DNA from: an uncultured Lachnospiraceae bacterium
GTDB taxonomy: Bacteria; Bacillota; Clostridia; Lachnospirales; Lachnospiraceae
Length of the DNA stretch: 15,564 nt
Direction: 5' to 3'
NCBI GenBank assembly: GCA_947177465.1
Contig: CAMWUP010000016.1
Span: 1-15,564, forward strand
Made by a program: the position numbers and the translations under genes
Part shown: piece after piece, positions 13,226-15,564 of the stretch
How the letters are laid out: each line of letters begins with the position of its first letter
Numbering within the stretch: the first letter of the stretch is position 1
Notes under the pieces: generated by a model
Databases searched by the model: none
The model's input: the letters and a program-made list of their open reading frames with translations, nothing else
Told to the model about the DNA's origin: nothing

Positions 13226-13299
13226 TAAAATCTCTTTTTCGACAAAAATAGTGGTAAAATTTGAATGAAAGACCATATGGCGAAAAGGGGGAAAAGGCA

Positions 13300-13515
13300 A
13301 TGGACAAAAAGAAATACTTGCGCAGAATGAGGGAGCTTCGCGAGGACAATGATTACGTGCAGAAGCAGGTGGCGGCAAGCTTGAAGATTGACCAAAGAGT
13401 GTATTCAAGATATGAAACGGGAATCAATGCCCTGCCGGTTGCACTGGTTTATGACTTGTGTGAATTTTACGGCGTGTCGTCGGATTATCTTTTGGGAATA
13501 AGTGACAGTAAATAG
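13300..13515 (+). CDS. XRE-family (Cro/C1-type) helix-turn-helix regulator
   Basis: A 71-residue DNA-binding protein consisting almost only of an HTH_3 domain: residues 6-66, with the helix-turn-helix QKQVAASLKIDQRVYSRYET (21-40) and the family ending FYGVSSDYLLG (56-66). The ATG at 13300 is chosen for AAGGGGG (13285-13291) 8 nt upstream; an earlier in-frame TTG at 13261 is unlikely. The gene lies 11 nt before the TmrB-like gene, with which it forms a small operon it may autoregulate. A near-perfect inverted repeat (13232-13251) just before a TAAAAT box is a possible operator. Confidence 0.9.
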   Translation: MDKKKYLRRMRELREDNDYVQKQVAASLKIDQRVYSRYETGINALPVALVYDLCEFYGVSSDYLLGISDSK

Positions 13516-13526
13516 AGGAGAGTGAA

Positions 13527-14039
13527 ATGGTTATCTGGATAAGCGGCGCTTATGGAGTGGGAAAGTCCACCCTTGCGGAGGAACTGGAAAATAGAATGGA
13601 AAACGCAATGATTTTTGATGCGGAGGCGGTTGGCAATGCAGTACGGGATAATTACCCGGGTAAGCCGTGCGGTCTGATTTTTGAGGATTATCCGTTGTGG
13701 TGTGATTTTTGCTACAGGCTGATAAAGGATGTCCTTCATACTTGCGGAAAGGATATTCTGGTTCCTATGACTTTGGTGCGACAGGCCTCTTATCTGGATA
13801 TCCTTGAACGGCTGCGCATGGATGGAATTGCCGTAAAATTTATCATTTTGGAAGCGGCGCATCGGACAGTCCACGACAGAATCTTAGCCCGTGGCGAAGA
13901 GGAGGACTGCTGGTGTATACAAAATATTGAGATGGCCCGTGCATGTACAAGGGCCGTGACCGGCGGGTTCCACATTACAACGGATAACCGGTCTGTGTCG
14001 GAGCTTGCCGACGTTACTTTAGAATATTTATCTTCTTGA
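13527..14039 (+). CDS. TmrB-like P-loop ATP-binding protein
   Basis: A 170-residue P-loop NTPase/kinase-like protein. The Walker A motif is GAYGVGKST (7-15) after the strand MVIWIS. Further similarity to Bacillus TmrB (tunicamycin resistance) is visible in DAEAVGNAVRDN, EDYPLWCDFCYRL, ILVPMTLVRQ and ILARGEEEDCW, in the same order. TmrB is an ATP-binding protein associated with the membrane that confers tunicamycin resistance. Many homologues are only annotated as AAA family, and resistance here is an inference. This protein is shorter than TmrB, ending soon after the TDNRSVSELADVTLEYL segment. AGAGGAG precedes the ATG by 6 nt. Its 3' end overlaps the convergent clpP gene by 12 nt. Confidence 0.8.
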   Translation: MVIWISGAYGVGKSTLAEELENRMENAMIFDAEAVGNAVRDNYPGKPCGLIFEDYPLWCDFCYRLIKDVLHTCGKDILVPMTLVRQASYLDILERLRMDGIAVKFIILEAAHRTVHDRILARGEEEDCWCIQNIEMARACTRAVTGGFHITTDNRSVSELADVTLEYLSS

Positions 14040-14615
14040 AATAATAGAATCAATTAACCCATATGCCAGTGCCGCTTCTGCACTCATGAAATTATCCCTG
14101 TCGGTGGCTGTTTCGATTTCTTCTATGGTGTGTCCTGTATTTTCCGCCAAAATCCGGTTTAACCGCTGTTTGCTTTTCTGCATATAATCGGACATGATTT
14201 TGATATCGCTTGCCGGTCCTTTTATGCCGCCGCTCATAGCCGGCTGGTGTATCATGATTTCAGCATTCGGCAGGGCGAATCGTTTTCCCTGTGTGCCGCC
14301 TGCGAGCAGAAAAGCGCCAAAGCTGGCGGCAAGACCAATGCATATGGTGGATACGTCGCAGGTTATATACTGCATCGTGTCATAGATAGCAAACCCTGCG
14401 GTCACGGAGCCGCCGGGACTGTTGATATAAAAGGATATGTCCTTGTCAGGCTCCTGAGATTCCAGAAAAAGCATCTGTGCAATGATGACGCTGGCGGAAG
14501 ACTCACTTACTTCTTCGCCCAAAAAGATAATGCGGTCGGATAACAGGCGTGAAAAAATATCATAACTCCGCTCCCCTCTGCCGGTCTGTTCAATTACGTA
14601 AGGAATTGTACTCAT
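14028..14615 (-). CDS. clpP: ATP-dependent Clp protease proteolytic subunit
   Basis: A 195-residue serine protease that forms the double-heptamer chamber fed by ClpX/ClpC-type unfoldases. The catalytic triad is complete: Ser98 in GLAASFGAF, His123 in MIHQP and Asp174 in RDNFMS. YINSPGGSVTAG (63-74), which builds the oxyanion region, is intact. The length matches active ClpP. No tig or clpX gene is adjacent, so this may be a second ClpP paralogue. Its ATG overlaps the stop codon of the upstream AraC-type gene (ATGA), which points to translational coupling. The 3' end overlaps the convergent TmrB-like gene by 12 nt, with no terminator between them. Confidence 0.93.
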   Translation of the reverse strand: MSTIPYVIEQTGRGERSYDIFSRLLSDRIIFLGEEVSESSASVIIAQMLFLESQEPDKDISFYINSPGGSVTAGFAIYDTMQYITCDVSTICIGLAASFGAFLLAGGTQGKRFALPNAEIMIHQPAMSGGIKGPASDIKIMSDYMQKSKQRLNRILAENTGHTIEEIETATDRDNFMSAEAALAYGLIDSIISRR

Positions 14616-15034
14616 GCAGCTATCTCCTTGATTATATTCTTAAATTTGCGATTTCTGTTCAGGCGGAAATCAGTGCTCATTTCGATTCTGTTTTGTTTTG
14701 GGGCAAAATCGCCCATATCCCTGTATAGCTTTGGCGGATACAAATATAGTTTCTTGAAGGCCAGTGAAAATGACTGCTGTGAATTGTAGCCGGCTTCGTA
14801 GGCAATCTGTGCGATAGAAATTTCTGTCGTTGCCAGTTTTTCCGCAGCGATTGTGAGTCTGCGCAACTGCAGGTATTTGTGTATGGTAGTTCCGGTTTCT
14901 TCTGTAAAAATCCGGTTCAGATGAAATTTAGAGTAACCGGCATATTTTGCAATTCTGTCTAAATCCATTTTCAGTTCCAGATGTCTTTCAATGTAATCAA
15001 TCACGTTTTTTGTGATTTCTTTGTTTGGATTCAA
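14612..15034 (-). CDS. Stand-alone AraC-type DNA-binding protein
   Basis: A 140-residue AraC/XylS-family protein reduced to the DNA-binding domain. The first helix-turn-helix is MDLDRIAKYAGYSKFHLNRI (23-42), the second is ISIAQIAYEAGYNSQQSFS (72-90), and the family tail is FKKLYLYPPKLYR. No effector domain is present. A basic C-terminal tail of about 30 residues follows (RLNRNRKFKN). The start is TTG at 15034, because a very strong GGAGGTGAT (complement of 15038-15046) precedes it. The ATG at 15058 falls within the promoter -10 box, upstream of the expected transcript start. The gene overlaps clpP by 4 nt, so the regulator and protease subunit are made from one message. Confidence 0.85.
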   Translation of the reverse strand: MNPNKEITKNVIDYIERHLELKMDLDRIAKYAGYSKFHLNRIFTEETGTTIHKYLQLRRLTIAAEKLATTEISIAQIAYEAGYNSQQSFSLAFKKLYLYPPKLYRDMGDFAPKQNRIEMSTDFRLNRNRKFKNIIKEIAA

Positions 15035-15037
15035 AAT

Positions 15038-15046
15038 ATCACCTCC
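15038..15046 (-). promoter_or_regulatory. Ribosome binding site deciding the araC-type TTG start
   Basis: GGAGGTGAT on the minus strand is near-perfectly complementary to the 16S rRNA 3' end and lies just upstream of TTG at 15034. Confidence 0.8.
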
Positions 15047-15056
15047 GTTATGTGAC

Positions 15057-15085
15057 ATTATAGCAGAGTTTTACAGGTGTGTCTT
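15057..15085 (-). promoter_or_regulatory. Promoter of the araC-clpP operon
   Basis: On the minus strand, AAGACA (complement of 15080-15085), a 17-bp spacer and TATAAT (complement of 15057-15062). The transcript would begin near 15050, leaving a leader of about 16 nt filled by the ribosome binding site. Confidence 0.65.
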
Positions 15086-15135
15086 AATAAAAAAAGCGAT
15101 TGTGAGACAAAAGGAGACATGACTGCTTTTCGTAA

Positions 15136-15164
15136 TTGTGTTCTTAACAAAAATGGCATATACT
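15136..15164 (+). promoter_or_regulatory. Promoter of the second acetyltransferase gene
   Basis: TTGTGT (15136-15141), a 17-bp spacer and TATACT (15159-15164). The start near 15171 leaves about 30 nt before the TTG start at 15201. It is divergent from the araC promoter, with about 50 bp between the two -35 boxes. Confidence 0.55.
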
Positions 15165-15200
15165 TAATTTTAATAAATCGGCATTAGGGAGTTGATATAG

Positions 15201-15564
15201 TTGATTGAATTAAAGACAATTAAGGAAGATAATTTTGAACAGTGTTTCAACTTAAAAGCAAGTGTTGAAAGTGAAAGCTTTGTAGATTCAGTCATTTATT
15301 CTTTAGCGGAAGCATGGGTCTTTTATAAGGATACCAGACCATTTGCAATTTATGATGACGATAACATGATAGGATTTGTTTCCATGTATGTCGGAGAGGA
15401 AAATTATCAAATCATAAATTTTTTAATTGATGATGCTTTTCAGAAAAAGGGATTGGGGACAAAAGCGGCAAAAGTCTGCATTCATTTTCTGAAAAATGAA
15501 TATGGCGCAAAAAAAGTCTCCGTTCCGGTAGAACTGAAAAATATAGCCGCACAAAGATTTTGGG
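15201..15564 (+). CDS. GNAT-family N-acetyltransferase (5' part, cut by window end)
   Basis: The first 121 residues of a GNAT acetyltransferase that runs off the window. It begins (L/M)IELKTIKEDNFEQCFNLKA. Core strands are FAIYDDDNMIGFVSMYVG and IINFLIDDAF, followed by the acetyl-CoA loop QKKGLGTKAA and the start of the C-terminal ELKNIAAQRFW segment. This arrangement resembles the spermine/spermidine acetyltransferases of Firmicutes (BltD-like), but the substrate is open. The start is TTG at 15201: AGGGAG (15186-15191) lies 9 nt upstream, an in-frame TAG directly precedes the codon, and the next in-frame ATG lies inside the fold. It is transcribed divergently from the araC-clpP operon. Confidence 0.85.
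   Translation, partial: MIELKTIKEDNFEQCFNLKASVESESFVDSVIYSLAEAWVFYKDTRPFAIYDDDNMIGFVSMYVGEENYQIINFLIDDAFQKKGLGTKAAKVCIHFLKNEYGAKKVSVPVELKNIAAQRFW

Overview
This 15.6 kb window looks like chromosomal DNA of a spore-forming, chemotactic Gram-positive Clostridia, most likely Lachnospiraceae. That placement is inference. It rests on the gene set (a CUT1 sugar ABC transporter with a LacI regulator and no ATPase, a 6-TM chemoreceptor, a DUF1700 protein), strong AGGAGG-type ribosome binding sites, several TTG starts, sigma-A promoters with 16-18 bp spacers, and one sequence matching the forespore sigma-G promoter consensus.

Layout. (1) 56-4505: a sugar-uptake locus, with a LacI regulator, a binding lipoprotein and two permeases, closed by an intrinsic terminator at 4561-4602. 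A stem-loop after the lipoprotein gene probably sets lipoprotein:permease stoichiometry. No ATPase or glycosidase is present. (2) 4640-5185: a DUF1700/HAAS-type membrane protein whose promoter -10 box lies inside that terminator. (3) 5186-5660: an intergenic block with a candidate ~115-nt small RNA on the minus strand (promoter, two stem-loops with C-rich loops, terminator), followed by a 49-residue Asn/Gln-rich protein behind a sigma-G-like promoter. (4) 5787-10673: a tightly packed, same-strand run: THUMP-type rRNA methyltransferase, a catalytically degenerate Amidase_3 protein, RdgB nucleotide pyrophosphatase, a YfcE-type phosphoesterase and a HAMP-less chemoreceptor. (5) 10742-10816: tRNA-Pro(UGG) behind a perfect sigma-A promoter. 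(6) 10829-13225: an AT-richer accessory stretch with a HAD phosphatase, an acetyltransferase, an unrecognised 176-aa protein and the remains of a COG4551-type tyrosine phosphatase. (7) 13300-14039: an XRE regulator followed by a TmrB-like P-loop protein. (8) 14028-15034 (minus): a stand-alone AraC DNA-binding protein overlapping a ClpP gene by 4 nt, with a TTG start. (9) 15201 to the window end: the start of a second GNAT acetyltransferase, also with a TTG start, divergent from araC.

The most interesting items are the candidate small RNA at 5213-5327, the Asn/Gln-rich protein with its forespore-type promoter, the amidase that has lost its zinc-binding histidines and catalytic Glu, and the coupled araC-clpP pair. 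Nothing here is a CRISPR array, insertion sequence or recognisable phage element.
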